DNA of 15,788 bases. Source: Phycisphaerales bacterium (lineage in GTDB: Bacteria > Planctomycetota > Phycisphaerae > SM23-33). The translations under genes were made by a program, and so were the position numbers. Of the stretch, positions 1-7,986 are shown piece by piece. Under the pieces are notes generated by a model that was given only the letters and a program-made list of their open reading frames with translations, searched no databases and had not been told where the DNA came from. The stretch is taken from contig DNAS01000075.1 of assembly GCA_003485185.1 (NCBI GenBank), positions 13,498-29,285 on the forward strand, given 5' to 3'. Position 1 is the stretch's first letter. Every line of letters begins with the position of its first letter.

Positions 1-50
1 GGCACCGCGGCGAGCCACATCCCGCACAACGGAATCAGTCGAAGCTTCAC
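1..50 (-). CDS. Start of a secreted protein, cut by the left window edge
   Basis: Sixteen codons are visible. They read MKLRLIPLCGMWLAAV from a GTG start at 50, which is a basic N-terminus followed by a hydrophobic stretch, as in a signal peptide. A Shine-Dalgarno-like TAGGAG lies 7 bases before the GTG, and its first three bases are the TAG stop of the permease gene, so the two genes are probably translationally coupled. The gene is therefore likely the fourth member of the ABC operon. Nothing can be said about its function because the rest lies outside the window. The start rests on the ribosome binding site and on the signal-like residues. Confidence 0.6.
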   Translation of the reverse strand, partial: MKLRLIPLCGMWLAAV

Positions 51-60
51 GGGGCGACTC

Positions 61-1755
61 CTAGCTGGCGCGCCGCATCTGCATGACGCGGACCACGCTC
101 ACCACGAACATGACCGCGGTCGTCACGCCGAAAATCCGCAGGTGCGACGGGACCAGGTCGAGTTTCTGGATCGCGGGATATCCGGCCGCGTCCATGGCGG
201 CGGCCACCGGATTCAGGATATATACGGAACGCACGAACTGCTGGCTGAACAGGTTCTGCGCCAGCAGCACCAGCAGGCTGACCAGGGCGATGGAAACCAC
301 CAGCCCGTAGGTCCAGGCGGTGGCCGTCGAGGTCCGCGGGAAGATCGACGAGAAGAACATCCCCGCCGTCCCGACGAAGAGAATGGTCATCCCGGCGACC
401 TGGAAGACGCGCAGGATGTTCACCCACAGGTTGGCGTTGAAGTACAGCAGGATGAGCATCGCGGGCGCCATCGCCATCGTCAGAAGCAGCAGGGGGATGA
501 TCGACGCCTCGAATTTCCCGACGACGATGGTCCATCCGGACAGGCGGGTGGTGCGCATCAGGTCCCATACGCCGGTCTCGCGGTCGCCGCAGAGCGCCCC
601 GCCGGTCATGGCCGGTCCGATGAGCACGAGGACGATCACCATGAGGGCGGCGACAGCTGTCGCCATCATCGGGTACAGCAGCGTGGGGTCCTCGTTGCTC
701 CGCCCGCCGGTCAGGGCGGCCACGCTGAGCGACACCACGAACATCAGCAGCACCGAGACGATCAGGCAGACGGCGATCGCCCGCAGCAGCCAGTGCGACT
801 GGAGCATGGGGCGGGTGCGGAATTCCTTGATCGCGACGGGGTTCTGCCACCAGCGGATCATGTTCTTCCGCATGCGCGGGTCGATGAGGAAGAAGAACCG
901 CCGTGCGGACATTTTCCCGCGCTCGACGACCTTGAGCCTCTCGCGCGGGCGCGGCGGGGCGATGGGGCGGTGCAGGCGGTACAGGCAGGCGAGCGTCGTG
1001 ACCGCGCCGATCAGCACCGCCAGCGGGATATACATCTTCCAGAAGGGCGGCATGGACTGCGCGCCGACGCAGTAGGTGCTGTTGGGCTGCACCACCGAGA
1101 GCATCGCCTCGAGCGGGCTGAGCGAGGCAATCGTGTGCAGCACGCCCTGCCAGGCGGCGCCCCCGCGCAGGATCATGTGGTCGCTGATCGGCCAGGCGAC
1201 TACCGCCGACAGGCACACCACCAGCAGGATCGCGTAGGTGACGATGATGGCGCGGTAGCTGCGGTGCATGAAGGTGCTGACGAGCAGCCCGAACATGCCC
1301 AGGTAGACGGCGGTCAGCAGGAGGATGGCCTCGACGGCGAGCACTTCGGCCCCGCTCACTCCACCGAGTAGGAACACCGCCGCCAGGGCGGGCGCGCCGC
1401 TGAGGACGAGCAGCAGGATGAACGTCAGCGAGCCCGCCATCTTTCCCAGGGCGATTTCCCAGGGCTTCATGCGGCTGGCGAGCAGGCTCTCGAGCGTGCG
1501 GTGCTCCCGCTCGCTGGTGATGGCAGCGGCGGTGAACGCCGGGGAGAACAGGGCGACCATCACCAGTTGCCCGATGGCCAGCACCGTCAGGATCCGCCGC
1601 ACCTCCATTCCGGCCAGGTCCTGGAACCCGCGCGGGTCCCAGAGCAGCCAGATCAGCACGGCCGTGCCCAGCAGGAACAGAATCTGCATGGCCAGCGCCT
1701 TTCGGGTGCGCAGGGCGGTGAGGACTTCCTTGCGAAGAATCGGGTTGTGGATCAT
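61..1755 (-). CDS. ABC-2 type permease with two similar halves in one chain
   Basis: This 564-residue membrane protein is the likely transmembrane component for the ATPase encoded just upstream; its ATG overlaps that gene's TGA (ATGA, 1752-1755). Hydrophobic segments lie near residues 22-38, 57-78, 108-131, 137-160, 168-188 and 241-258. After a basic cytoplasmic linker (about 260-303) a second set lies near 322-348, 364-386, 417-438, 450-470, 481-500 and 541-557. The halves share landmarks: NPILRKE (4-10) and NPVAIKE (305-311); a TSEREHRTLE...W-I-GK block (80-105) and a GDRETGVWDL...W-I-GK block (390-414); LSPLEAM (212-218) and LNPVAAAM (514-521). ABC-2 exporters normally pair two permease subunits, so this chain may supply both. 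The substrate is unknown. An open frame continues upstream to 2724, but that part is an out-of-frame reading of the ATPase gene. Confidence 0.88.
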   Translation of the reverse strand: MIHNPILRKEVLTALRTRKALAMQILFLLGTAVLIWLLWDPRGFQDLAGMEVRRILTVLAIGQLVMVALFSPAFTAAAITSEREHRTLESLLASRMKPWEIALGKMAGSLTFILLLVLSGAPALAAVFLLGGVSGAEVLAVEAILLLTAVYLGMFGLLVSTFMHRSYRAIIVTYAILLVVCLSAVVAWPISDHMILRGGAAWQGVLHTIASLSPLEAMLSVVQPNSTYCVGAQSMPPFWKMYIPLAVLIGAVTTLACLYRLHRPIAPPRPRERLKVVERGKMSARRFFFLIDPRMRKNMIRWWQNPVAIKEFRTRPMLQSHWLLRAIAVCLIVSVLLMFVVSLSVAALTGGRSNEDPTLLYPMMATAVAALMVIVLVLIGPAMTGGALCGDRETGVWDLMRTTRLSGWTIVVGKFEASIIPLLLLTMAMAPAMLILLYFNANLWVNILRVFQVAGMTILFVGTAGMFFSSIFPRTSTATAWTYGLVVSIALVSLLVLLAQNLFSQQFVRSVYILNPVAAAMDAAGYPAIQKLDLVPSHLRIFGVTTAVMFVVSVVRVMQMRRAS

Positions 1756-2753
1756 CCCTTGTCGCTCCCGTTTCCGCTGTCGGAAGACTCGTCGGTCGTC
1801 TCGGCGCCGATGCCGCTGATGGCCATGTAGGCGTCTTCCAGGCTCAGGGGCACCTCGCGCAGGGTGACGACGGGGGTCCCGGCGGCCAGCAACGCCTTGA
1901 GCAGGTCGTGAAGCTGCTCGTCGGAACCGGCGAACCGGAAGCGGACGATGTTGTTGGACTCGTCGGCCTCGTCGACCTCGGCGCAGCCTGTCCGCGACCG
2001 GAGCAGTTCCGCCGCGGCGCCGGCGGCGCCCACCACGCGAAGCTCCATCAGGCGGTCGCGCTGGATCTCGTTGAGCACTTTCTGGAGCGGCCCGAAGGTC
2101 CGCAGGTGCCCCTGGTGGATGATGCCGATAGAGTCGCACACTGCCGCCAGCTCCGGCAGGATGTGCGAGCTGACCAGGAGCGTCTTTCCGCTGTCGGCGA
2201 GCTTGCGGAGCAGGTGCCGCATGTGGATTCGCGCCTGGGGGTCCAGGCCGTTGGCGGGCTCGTCCAGGAGCATGACCTCGGGGTCGTGCATGAGCGTCCG
2301 CGCGATCCCGACTCGCTGCTTCATGCCCTTGGAGAGCGTGTCCACGAAGCGATCGCGCATGTATTCCGCGTCGGCGATGTCCAGCACGTAGTCCAGGCGC
2401 TCGCGGCGCTTCTTGCGGGGGATCTTGAAGGCCGCCCCGAAGAAGTCCAGGTATTCCCAGACGCGCATCTGGTCGTATACGCCGAAACTGTCGGGCATGT
2501 ATCCGACGAGAGACTTGATCCTGTCGCGCGCGCTGCCGACGTTCACGCCCGCGATGGTCGCCTTCCCGCGCGTCGCGGTCAGCAGACCCGCCAGGATGCG
2601 GATCGTCGTCGTCTTGCCCGCGCCGTTGTGCCCGATGTATCCGAACACGTGCCCGCGCGGGATTTCCAGGTTCAGGTTCTCCAGGGCCACGATCTCGTCG
2701 TAGATCTTCGTGAGCCCCTCGCACCGCACCATGATGTCATTGCTGGCTGTCAC
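1752..2753 (-). CDS. ABC transporter ATP-binding protein (ABC-2 exporter type)
   Basis: This 333-residue ATPase should power the permease encoded next. Visible motifs are Walker A GHNGAGKTT (41-49), a signature-like LSKGMKQR (140-147), Walker B VMLLDEP (160-166) followed by NGLDPQAR, and the switch histidine in SSHILPEL (H197). The Q-loop position reads YMPDSFG (86-92), with Asp where Gln is usual; acidic residues at this site are common in ABC-2 ATPases. Residues from about 220 form the C-terminal extension of this class and end in an acidic, Ser/Gly-rich tail. The start is GTG at 2753, overlapping the TGA of the preceding gene (2750-2753), with GGAAGGAA 7 bases upstream. An ATG seven codons further in lacks a comparable site. 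Function as an exporter ATPase is firm; the cargo is unknown. Confidence 0.93.
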   Translation of the reverse strand: MTASNDIMVRCEGLTKIYDEIVALENLNLEIPRGHVFGYIGHNGAGKTTTIRILAGLLTATRGKATIAGVNVGSARDRIKSLVGYMPDSFGVYDQMRVWEYLDFFGAAFKIPRKKRRERLDYVLDIADAEYMRDRFVDTLSKGMKQRVGIARTLMHDPEVMLLDEPANGLDPQARIHMRHLLRKLADSGKTLLVSSHILPELAAVCDSIGIIHQGHLRTFGPLQKVLNEIQRDRLMELRVVGAAGAAAELLRSRTGCAEVDEADESNNIVRFRFAGSDEQLHDLLKALLAAGTPVVTLREVPLSLEDAYMAISGIGAETTDESSDSGNGSDKG

Positions 2754-5224
2754 CTGCGAATTCCTTCCAGAGAGACGTCCACGCTCTCGAAACTCCAGCG
2801 GAGGGCGCTTTCTATCGGCGAGGCACCCGCCTCGCCGCCCGGTCGGGCGCGATCCACCGCGATGCTGAACACGTACCTGCCGTCCGGCTGACGGAACCGG
2901 TCGGCGTCGGGAATCTCCGCGACAATCCGTCCCGAGGGGTTCAGGAACTCCGCGATCTCCGTCCGCCGCAGGCGGAGTTGCCCGACGTGCCGCCCCCGGC
3001 GGCGCGGGTCGGTCGGCGGGGCGGATTCGCTCATGTCCGTCACGCCCGAGACGACCATCCGGTAGTTCGCCGCCTCGGCCACGATCTCGATCCGGGCGGA
3101 AGCCTGTTCCATCGTCCCGAACGACGCGGGCGGACGAGCCATCACGATCAGCTCGCCCGGACGGTACGTCTCCACGAACTTCTGCTGGAGCGGGTTCCAG
3201 ATGGGCGTGCCCTCGGACCGGTACTCGACCTCCACCAGCCCGGGCGGGACCAGCCCCCTGGCGCCGGCTGCCGGCGGGACGATCCGCGCCGGGCAGACCA
3301 CCACGCTCCAGCCTTGGCGGGGGACGCCCGTCTGGCGCAGCGGGTGCAGCGGAATGTCGAGGGCGTATCCGATCAGCACCGGCGCCTTTCCGGCATGCCG
3401 GCCCTTCGTGACCAGCGCGCGGATCAACTCGTTGCGGAGCGTGTCGGTGGGGCTGTGCATGAGCGAACCGGTGAATTCCTCGGGCGCCAGTCGCCTCGCG
3501 GCGGCCGCCCGGACGGGCGTGTCTTTGCCGGCGGGAATCGTCCCGACGGGGTACGCGCGCCCGTCGGCGTAGAGGATCGTGTCCGCCAGGTCCATGCCCA
3601 GCGTGTTGGTCAACGTGCCGGACAGGCCCTCGGCGTCGTACGTCAGTTCCCCGCCGATCCGCCCGACGGTCTCGACGGCGTCCACCTCGAACGCGCGGGT
3701 GGACTTCATCGCCACGGGCTGGGGCGGCAGGAGGGGGCAGTCCTCGTAGCGGACCTCTTCCTGCGACAGCGCGGCGATGTTGGCGTCCATGACCTTGGAA
3801 ATCACGCCGCGCGGGCTGCCGGCCGTGAAGGCGATGTCGCGATTCTCCGCGCCGCTGTAATACGCGAACGCACCCTGCACGCGGGCCGAGTCGCTGTCGA
3901 GCGAGGAGATCAGCCCCACGAACGCCAGGCGCTGGGCCTGCGCCTGGCTGCGCCCGTAGAGATAGAGCCCCGCGGACAGCAGCAGCACGCCGGGCACGAG
4001 GATCATCCAGAGCATCTCGCCGCGCCGGCGGAGGAAGAAGACCGTTCCCGCCGCCAGGCAGAACAGGGCGACGATGGCGAGAATCGTCACGGGGACGAGC
4101 CGCCCCGGTCCGGGCTGGCCGGCGATCTTCTGCAACGCCGCCCGCGCGGGGGCGGAAAACGCGCCGTCGTCAATCGGCCAGGCCTTGCCCGCCGACTCCT
4201 TGGACACGGTGGACCAGACGGAATGCAGGGCGGGGGGCTCCATCGCGCCGGCCGGCGTCGCCAGCACGAACACGTGCCCCATGCCTTCCGTCCGGTGCGT
4301 CAGCAACGGCAGGCCGTTCGCCTCGTACAGGACCTCCGCGTCCGTCACGAGCAGTTCCGTCAGGGGCAGCGGCCAGGTCAGGTTCACCGGTTCGAAGGAT
4401 TTTCCGTCGCGATCCGTCATCGCCAGGTGGTCCGTCTCGTGGAAGCCGGTCACGCAGACGCCCGTGACCTGGCCCAGTTGGCCCTCGAGAAGATCCTGAA
4501 GGTGCCGGCCGCCCAGGACGACCAGCGTTCCCCCCTGGCGGACCCAGTCCAGCAGGGCCTTGAGCTGCGAGGCGCGAATGTGCCGCGCTTCCATCGAACC
4601 GAGCAGGAGAATGTCGGCCAGCGAGTAGCCGTACCACCGGTCGGGCATCATGGACGACCGGCAATGCATCTGGCGGACGTCGCCCAGCTCGCGCCCGGGC
4701 ATCTTGCCGAGGTAGGACGTCGAGTCGTGCTCCTCGATTCCGTCGGACAGGTACCCCAGCCCGCGAATCCGCTCCGGCAGGACCTGCACGAGCGAGAAAT
4801 TGCGGGTGATCTGCTCGCCGGTCGCCTCGTCGTACAGGACGACGTCCTCGCGCCCCTTCTCGCCCTCGACGACGTTTCGGCCATTGTTCTTGTCGCGCGC
4901 GGGGGAGTCTCCCGTCGGCTGGAATCTGCCGGACCGCACGGCCAGCGTGGTCTGCACCTGCGCGCGGGGTGGAACCGTCACCACGCGGGAATACATCTGG
5001 AGCGCCCCGGAGGGGGCGTTCGCCAGGATGCCGATCTTCACGACCCGCGGCTGGTCGCCGCTGTTGGCGACGGTCGCGAACCGCTGACCCCAGGTGTCGG
5101 ATACGGCGAAGATGCTGAACGGTCGCCCGGTGTATTTGAGCTGGACCTCGGCCGTCGCCGTGGACGGGGCGGCCGACACGCTCAACAGAATCGCCATGGC
5201 TGCCGGAAAGGCCGGATATTTCAT
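2750..5224 (-). CDS. Secreted, membrane-anchored protein with a glutamine-amidotransferase-like region, first gene of the ABC operon
   Basis: The 824-residue product has a signal peptide (1-25, cleavage after the A-T-A at 23-25) and a large extracytoplasmic N-terminal part. Two adjacent membrane spans follow (about 376-398 and 404-424), then a long C-terminal part that would also face outside. Around 198-246 the pattern ADILLLGSMEAR, LKALLDWVRQGG, TLVVLGGRHL resembles the Rossmann-like, amidotransferase-type domain of ABC auxiliary proteins such as GldG; no catalytic Cys-His-Glu set is evident, so it is probably structural or binding. The remainder, rich in beta-strand patterns, is not recognised. 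Its TGA overlaps the ATPase GTG, tying it to the transporter. The ATG at 5224 has a weak upstream AGGAACAGGG. The gene family is not one I can name; the link to the ABC system is inferred from the overlap. Confidence 0.82.
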   Translation of the reverse strand: MKYPAFPAAMAILLSVSAAPSTATAEVQLKYTGRPFSIFAVSDTWGQRFATVANSGDQPRVVKIGILANAPSGALQMYSRVVTVPPRAQVQTTLAVRSGRFQPTGDSPARDKNNGRNVVEGEKGREDVVLYDEATGEQITRNFSLVQVLPERIRGLGYLSDGIEEHDSTSYLGKMPGRELGDVRQMHCRSSMMPDRWYGYSLADILLLGSMEARHIRASQLKALLDWVRQGGTLVVLGGRHLQDLLEGQLGQVTGVCVTGFHETDHLAMTDRDGKSFEPVNLTWPLPLTELLVTDAEVLYEANGLPLLTHRTEGMGHVFVLATPAGAMEPPALHSVWSTVSKESAGKAWPIDDGAFSAPARAALQKIAGQPGPGRLVPVTILAIVALFCLAAGTVFFLRRRGEMLWMILVPGVLLLSAGLYLYGRSQAQAQRLAFVGLISSLDSDSARVQGAFAYYSGAENRDIAFTAGSPRGVISKVMDANIAALSQEEVRYEDCPLLPPQPVAMKSTRAFEVDAVETVGRIGGELTYDAEGLSGTLTNTLGMDLADTILYADGRAYPVGTIPAGKDTPVRAAAARRLAPEEFTGSLMHSPTDTLRNELIRALVTKGRHAGKAPVLIGYALDIPLHPLRQTGVPRQGWSVVVCPARIVPPAAGARGLVPPGLVEVEYRSEGTPIWNPLQQKFVETYRPGELIVMARPPASFGTMEQASARIEIVAEAANYRMVVSGVTDMSESAPPTDPRRRGRHVGQLRLRRTEIAEFLNPSGRIVAEIPDADRFRQPDGRYVFSIAVDRARPGGEAGASPIESALRWSFESVDVSLEGIRR

Positions 5225-5289
5225 TGGATTCAGACCCTGTTCCTGCCTATGTCCTATGTCATTGAGGATGACTTGACGCGGAAGGAGAA

Positions 5290-5317
5290 AGTATAATCAT
5301 GCCGCTTTCATACGCAA
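5290..5317 (-). promoter_or_regulatory. Candidate sigma-70 promoter of the ABC operon
   Basis: Read on the minus strand, TATACT (5295-5290) matches five of six bases of the -10 consensus, with TTGCGT 16 bases upstream as a weak -35. A transcript would start near 5284, giving a leader of about 60 bases before the ATG at 5224. The -10 overlaps the plus-strand -10 at 5292-5297. Confidence 0.35.
5292..5297 (+). promoter_or_regulatory. Perfect -10 box (TATAAT) upstream of the secreted protein gene
   Basis: TATAAT stands 58 bases before the ATG at 5355. The best -35 word, TTGACG at 5273-5278, is only 13 bases away, which is too short for a normal sigma-70 promoter; at the 17-base distance the sequence is TGACTT. 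The -10 is clear but the -35 is not. Confidence 0.4.
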
Positions 5318-5322
5318 GAACC

Positions 5323-5341
5323 CGCCGGAAATTGTCCGGCG
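5323..5341 (+). promoter_or_regulatory. Leader hairpin just before a ribosome binding site
   Basis: CGCCGGA (5323-5329) and TCCGGCG (5335-5341) form a perfect 7-bp stem with the loop AATTG. It ends one base before the GGAAAGG ribosome binding site (5343-5349) of the gene at 5355, so it could affect translation. There is no following T run, so it is not a terminator. Confidence 0.45.
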
Positions 5342-5354
5342 TGGAAAGGTGAGC

Positions 5355-6278
5355 ATGCACGGGGCGAAAATACCATTGCTGGTTGTCGCGGCGCTGGCGG
5401 CGGTCTGCGGCGGCGGGGTCGAGTTGAAGGAAGACGAGCCCCTCGTCGCGCCGCCCCGCGCGGGGCAGATCACCGGGCGGATCGTCAACCCCGACGGCGT
5501 GCTGAAACTGCTGGCCGTCTCGCGCGAGGGGGGGCGGGCGCTGCGCCCGGCGTCGTTCGACGCCCGCAGCGGCGAGTTCGTCTTCCGAAACGTCCCCGGC
5601 GACGCCACGTACGACTTGTCCCTCGATATGTCCGACGGGCGGAAGTTCGAGGGCATCGACCTGGGCTTCGCCGACGCCCGCCTGCTGCGCCTCGCTGCCC
5701 AGCGGCGCAAGCAGCTCGGCCTGCCGCCGGAACGGACCCACCGCTTCGGCATGGACGACGTCCGACAGCTTCGCGAGTTCGTGGCCGGGATGGACGACTT
5801 CATGGAGGTGCGGCGGGTGCTGTATGTCCGCGGGCACGGGCGGCGGGCGACGATGCTCGTCGAGCTGATGCGGACGCGAGAGTTTTACGACGCCGGCGGG
5901 ACGATCATCTGGCGCGTCGAGCTGTGGTACTTCGAGAACAACTTCGGCGGGTGGGACCGCCTGGCCAACCAGGAGCGCGTGCTGACGCGCCTGCGCGTGC
6001 CGCCCGACCAGTGGAAGCGAGTGAGCGTCCAGTACCTGCCGGAACTCAGCGTGCACCTGGACGAGACCGGCGCGAGCGAGCCCGTGACGTTCACCATTCC
6101 CGCCGCCGGCGACATTTCCCGCGGACGGCTGCCCAACACCGACCCCGCGGTCAAGACCGAGCCGCACATTTCCGGCCTGGACGTCCCGCCGGCCCCGACC
6201 ACCCAGCCGATGACGGGGAAAGAAGGGGAAAGGGCGAAGGCCGAAGGGGAAAGTGAAAAGCTGAAAGCGGAAAACTGA
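5355..6278 (+). CDS. Secreted protein of unknown function with a repeat-derived C-terminal tail
   Basis: The ATG at 5355 is preferred over an in-frame GTG at 5349 because GGAAAGG lies 5 bases before the ATG. The product has 307 residues. An N-terminal hydrophobic signal sequence (about 5-18) ends in AAVCGGG; the Cys is not in a standard lipobox, so secretion is likely but lipidation is doubtful. Residues about 38-100 (QITGRIVNPDG, FVFRNVPG, DLSLDMSDG) resemble a carboxypeptidase-regulatory-like beta domain. The rest, with an LWYFENNFGGWDRL patch, is not recognised. The last 20 or so residues are charged (EGERAKAEGESEK) and come from a 7-base tandem array that also supplies the stop codon. The gene stands alone, divergent from the ABC operon and convergent with purF. 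It is coding by length and signal peptide; no function is proposed. Confidence 0.75.
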   Translation: MHGAKIPLLVVAALAAVCGGGVELKEDEPLVAPPRAGQITGRIVNPDGVLKLLAVSREGGRALRPASFDARSGEFVFRNVPGDATYDLSLDMSDGRKFEGIDLGFADARLLRLAAQRRKQLGLPPERTHRFGMDDVRQLREFVAGMDDFMEVRRVLYVRGHGRRATMLVELMRTREFYDAGGTIIWRVELWYFENNFGGWDRLANQERVLTRLRVPPDQWKRVSVQYLPELSVHLDETGASEPVTFTIPAAGDISRGRLPNTDPAVKTEPHISGLDVPPAPTTQPMTGKEGERAKAEGESEKLKAEN

Positions 6279-6324
6279 AAGCGGAAATCCAAAAGCACAA
6301 ATCTAAAATCTCAAATTGGAAATC
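6220..6324. repeat. Degenerate heptanucleotide tandem array (15 units)
   Basis: Fifteen consecutive 7-base units run from 6220 without a register slip, for example ggaaagg, ccgaagg, gaaaagc, tgaaagc, ggaaatc, acaaatc, taaaatc. Unit positions 4 and 5 are A in all fifteen. Within it a 13-base copy (6261-6273) recurs exactly at 6275-6287. The array covers the last codons and the TGA of the upstream gene, and most of the 79-base gap to the convergent purF stop. No terminator hairpin is visible there. Confidence 0.85.
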
Positions 6325-6357
6325 CGCGCTCCGCAATGAAAGATTCCATAAACTCGC

Positions 6358-7929
6358 CTATTCGTAGGTCCGCCCGGTTTTTCCAGCGGCGTGGTTGCGG
6401 CGGGCGTGGAGCATCAGGCGGTTGCCCCAGCGGGTGGGATACTTGCCCGTCACGCAGCCGCGGCAGAGCGAGTCTCCGGGCAACTGGAGACACTGCTCCA
6501 GGTCGTCGACGGACAGATACCGCAGGCTGGAAACGCCGAGTTTCTCCGCCATCTTGCGGAGCATGGCGTCGGAGGGGCTGCCGCGATAACCCGGGGCGAG
6601 GAACCGCGGCGCGAACAGCTCTCCGAGTGTGGACATGTCGATGCCGTAGAAGCACGGCGCGACGATCGGCGGGCAGGCGACGCGGACGTGGACTTCGCGG
6701 GCGCGCCCGGCCTGGAGAATCTGCCCAGCCAGCGCCGCCAGGGTGGTCGAGCGGACGATGGAGTCCTCGATGAGGAAGACGCGTTTTCCCTCGAGCACGG
6801 CCGGCAGGGCGGTGTATTTGCTCTTGGCGCTGGCACCGCGCGTGGCCGATGGCTGGATGAACGTCCGCCCGATGTATCGGTTGCGGATGAGCCCCTCGAC
6901 GCAGGGGATTCCCAGCGCGAAGGCGAAAGCGTCAGCGGCGGCCTTCGCCGTGTCCGGCACGGGCACGACGATGGAGTCGCCGTCGGCCTTCTGGTCTTCC
7001 AGTTCCGCCAGGCGACGTCCCGACCGCGCGCGGGTCAGGTACACGCTCACGCCGTCGGCGGTGCTGGCGACATTGGAGAAATAGACCCACTCGAAGAAGC
7101 AGTGCGCCTTTTTCCGCGGCTGGGCGAACCGCTCGAAACGCAGCCGCCCGTCCTCGACGATGGCCATGTCGCCCGGATCGAGCGACTGGATCTCCCCGAA
7201 GCCCAGGTTGCTCAGCGCGACCGACTCGCTGGCGACGCCGAAGAGGTTTCCCTGGACGGCCCAGCTCAGCGGGCGCAGACCCAGCGGGTCGCGCGCGACG
7301 AAGAGTCGCCCCATCGCGTCGAGGAAGACGATGTTGTACGCGCCGTCGAAGCTTCGCCCCAGCGAGGTCATGACCTTCGGCAGCGACGGCGCGTGATCGC
7401 CGCGCAGGTTGTACGCCAGCAGGTGCATGATGATCTCGGTGTCGGTGTTGAGCGTGAAGTGGTAGTCGCGCTTGCCGAGCAGGCGGTCGCGCATTTCGGC
7501 GAAGTTGGCGAGGTTCCCGTTGAAGGCGAAGCTGAACCACTTCCACATCCGCCCGTGGTGGCGTTCGAACGGCTGGGCGTAGCGGCTGTCGTTGGCGCCG
7601 CAGGTGGCGTATCGGGTGTGCCCGATGGCCGCCTTGCCCGCGTATTCGCGGAGGATGGCGCGGTGCTTCTCCGGGTGCGACATGCGGAAGACCTCGGCGA
7701 CGGTTCCGACGTCCTTGAACGTGTCGAGCAGCTGGGCGCGCCCGGGCTGGTAGCTGCTCAGTCCGGCGGCGAGCTGCCCGCGGTTCTGGAGGTCCAGGAG
7801 CATCCCCGGAAGCAGGGGCGTTACGTCGCCGTCGGCGACGGCCTGGCTGGCGCGCCCCGGGGCCGACAGCGGCTTATCCAGCCAGTACAGCGCCGCAATT
7901 CCGCATTCATGACGGAGTTCTTCGCTCAC
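6358..7929 (-). CDS. purF: Amidophosphoribosyltransferase (glutamine PRPP amidotransferase), divergent form
   Basis: This enzyme makes phosphoribosylamine from PRPP and glutamine, the first step of purine synthesis, in the cytoplasm. The 523 residues hold an N-terminal Ntn glutaminase: Cys9 in ECGIAA after an 8-residue propeptide, HTRYAT (R106), NGNL (137-140) and NTDTE (D163). The C-terminal phosphoribosyltransferase domain carries the PRPP loop FLIEDSIVRSTT (385-396). Cys277, Cys426, Cys489 and Cys492 match the four 4Fe-4S ligands of Bacillus-type PurF. Odd points: about 15 extra residues near 20-42, RGQL where RGQE or RGQD is usual, Ser for Gly in the PRPP loop, and an unusual stretch after GRTFI (355-359). 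The start is GTG at 7929, with GGAAAGG 6 bases upstream; no ATG offers a better choice. The gene stands alone, so a purine role rests on the family. A specialised paralogue is possible. Confidence 0.9.
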   Translation of the reverse strand: MSEELRHECGIAALYWLDKPLSAPGRASQAVADGDVTPLLPGMLLDLQNRGQLAAGLSSYQPGRAQLLDTFKDVGTVAEVFRMSHPEKHRAILREYAGKAAIGHTRYATCGANDSRYAQPFERHHGRMWKWFSFAFNGNLANFAEMRDRLLGKRDYHFTLNTDTEIIMHLLAYNLRGDHAPSLPKVMTSLGRSFDGAYNIVFLDAMGRLFVARDPLGLRPLSWAVQGNLFGVASESVALSNLGFGEIQSLDPGDMAIVEDGRLRFERFAQPRKKAHCFFEWVYFSNVASTADGVSVYLTRARSGRRLAELEDQKADGDSIVVPVPDTAKAAADAFAFALGIPCVEGLIRNRYIGRTFIQPSATRGASAKSKYTALPAVLEGKRVFLIEDSIVRSTTLAALAGQILQAGRAREVHVRVACPPIVAPCFYGIDMSTLGELFAPRFLAPGYRGSPSDAMLRKMAEKLGVSSLRYLSVDDLEQCLQLPGDSLCRGCVTGKYPTRWGNRLMLHARRNHAAGKTGRTYE

Positions 7930-7980
7930 GGCCGACCTTTCCGCAGGATTTTCGAATCATTTCCGCCCAAACCAAACCCA

Positions 7981-7986
7981 ATTATA
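7981..7986 (-). promoter_or_regulatory. Possible -10 box of purF
   Basis: The minus strand reads TATAAT here, 52 bases before the purF start codon. No convincing -35 lies at 16-18 bases, so this is only a candidate. Confidence 0.3.

Noticed and set aside
1756..2724. Upstream extension of the permease frame (would give an 887-residue protein)
   Set aside because: This part is an out-of-frame reading of the ATPase gene, rich in Arg/Ala/Pro with no family pattern. The ATGA overlap marks the true start at 1755.
2978..5296. Long plus-strand open frame opposite the amidotransferase-like gene
   Set aside because: Low-complexity His/Arg/Gly/Asp-rich product, typical of antisense frames in high-GC DNA; the minus-strand gene has a signal peptide, membrane spans and overlaps with its neighbours.
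5273..5297. TTGACG with TATAAT as a complete promoter
   Set aside because: The spacing is only 13 bases, too short for sigma-70; only the -10 is listed.
6220..6324. CRISPR array
   Set aside because: Units are 7 bases long and degenerate, with no spacers; no cas gene is present.
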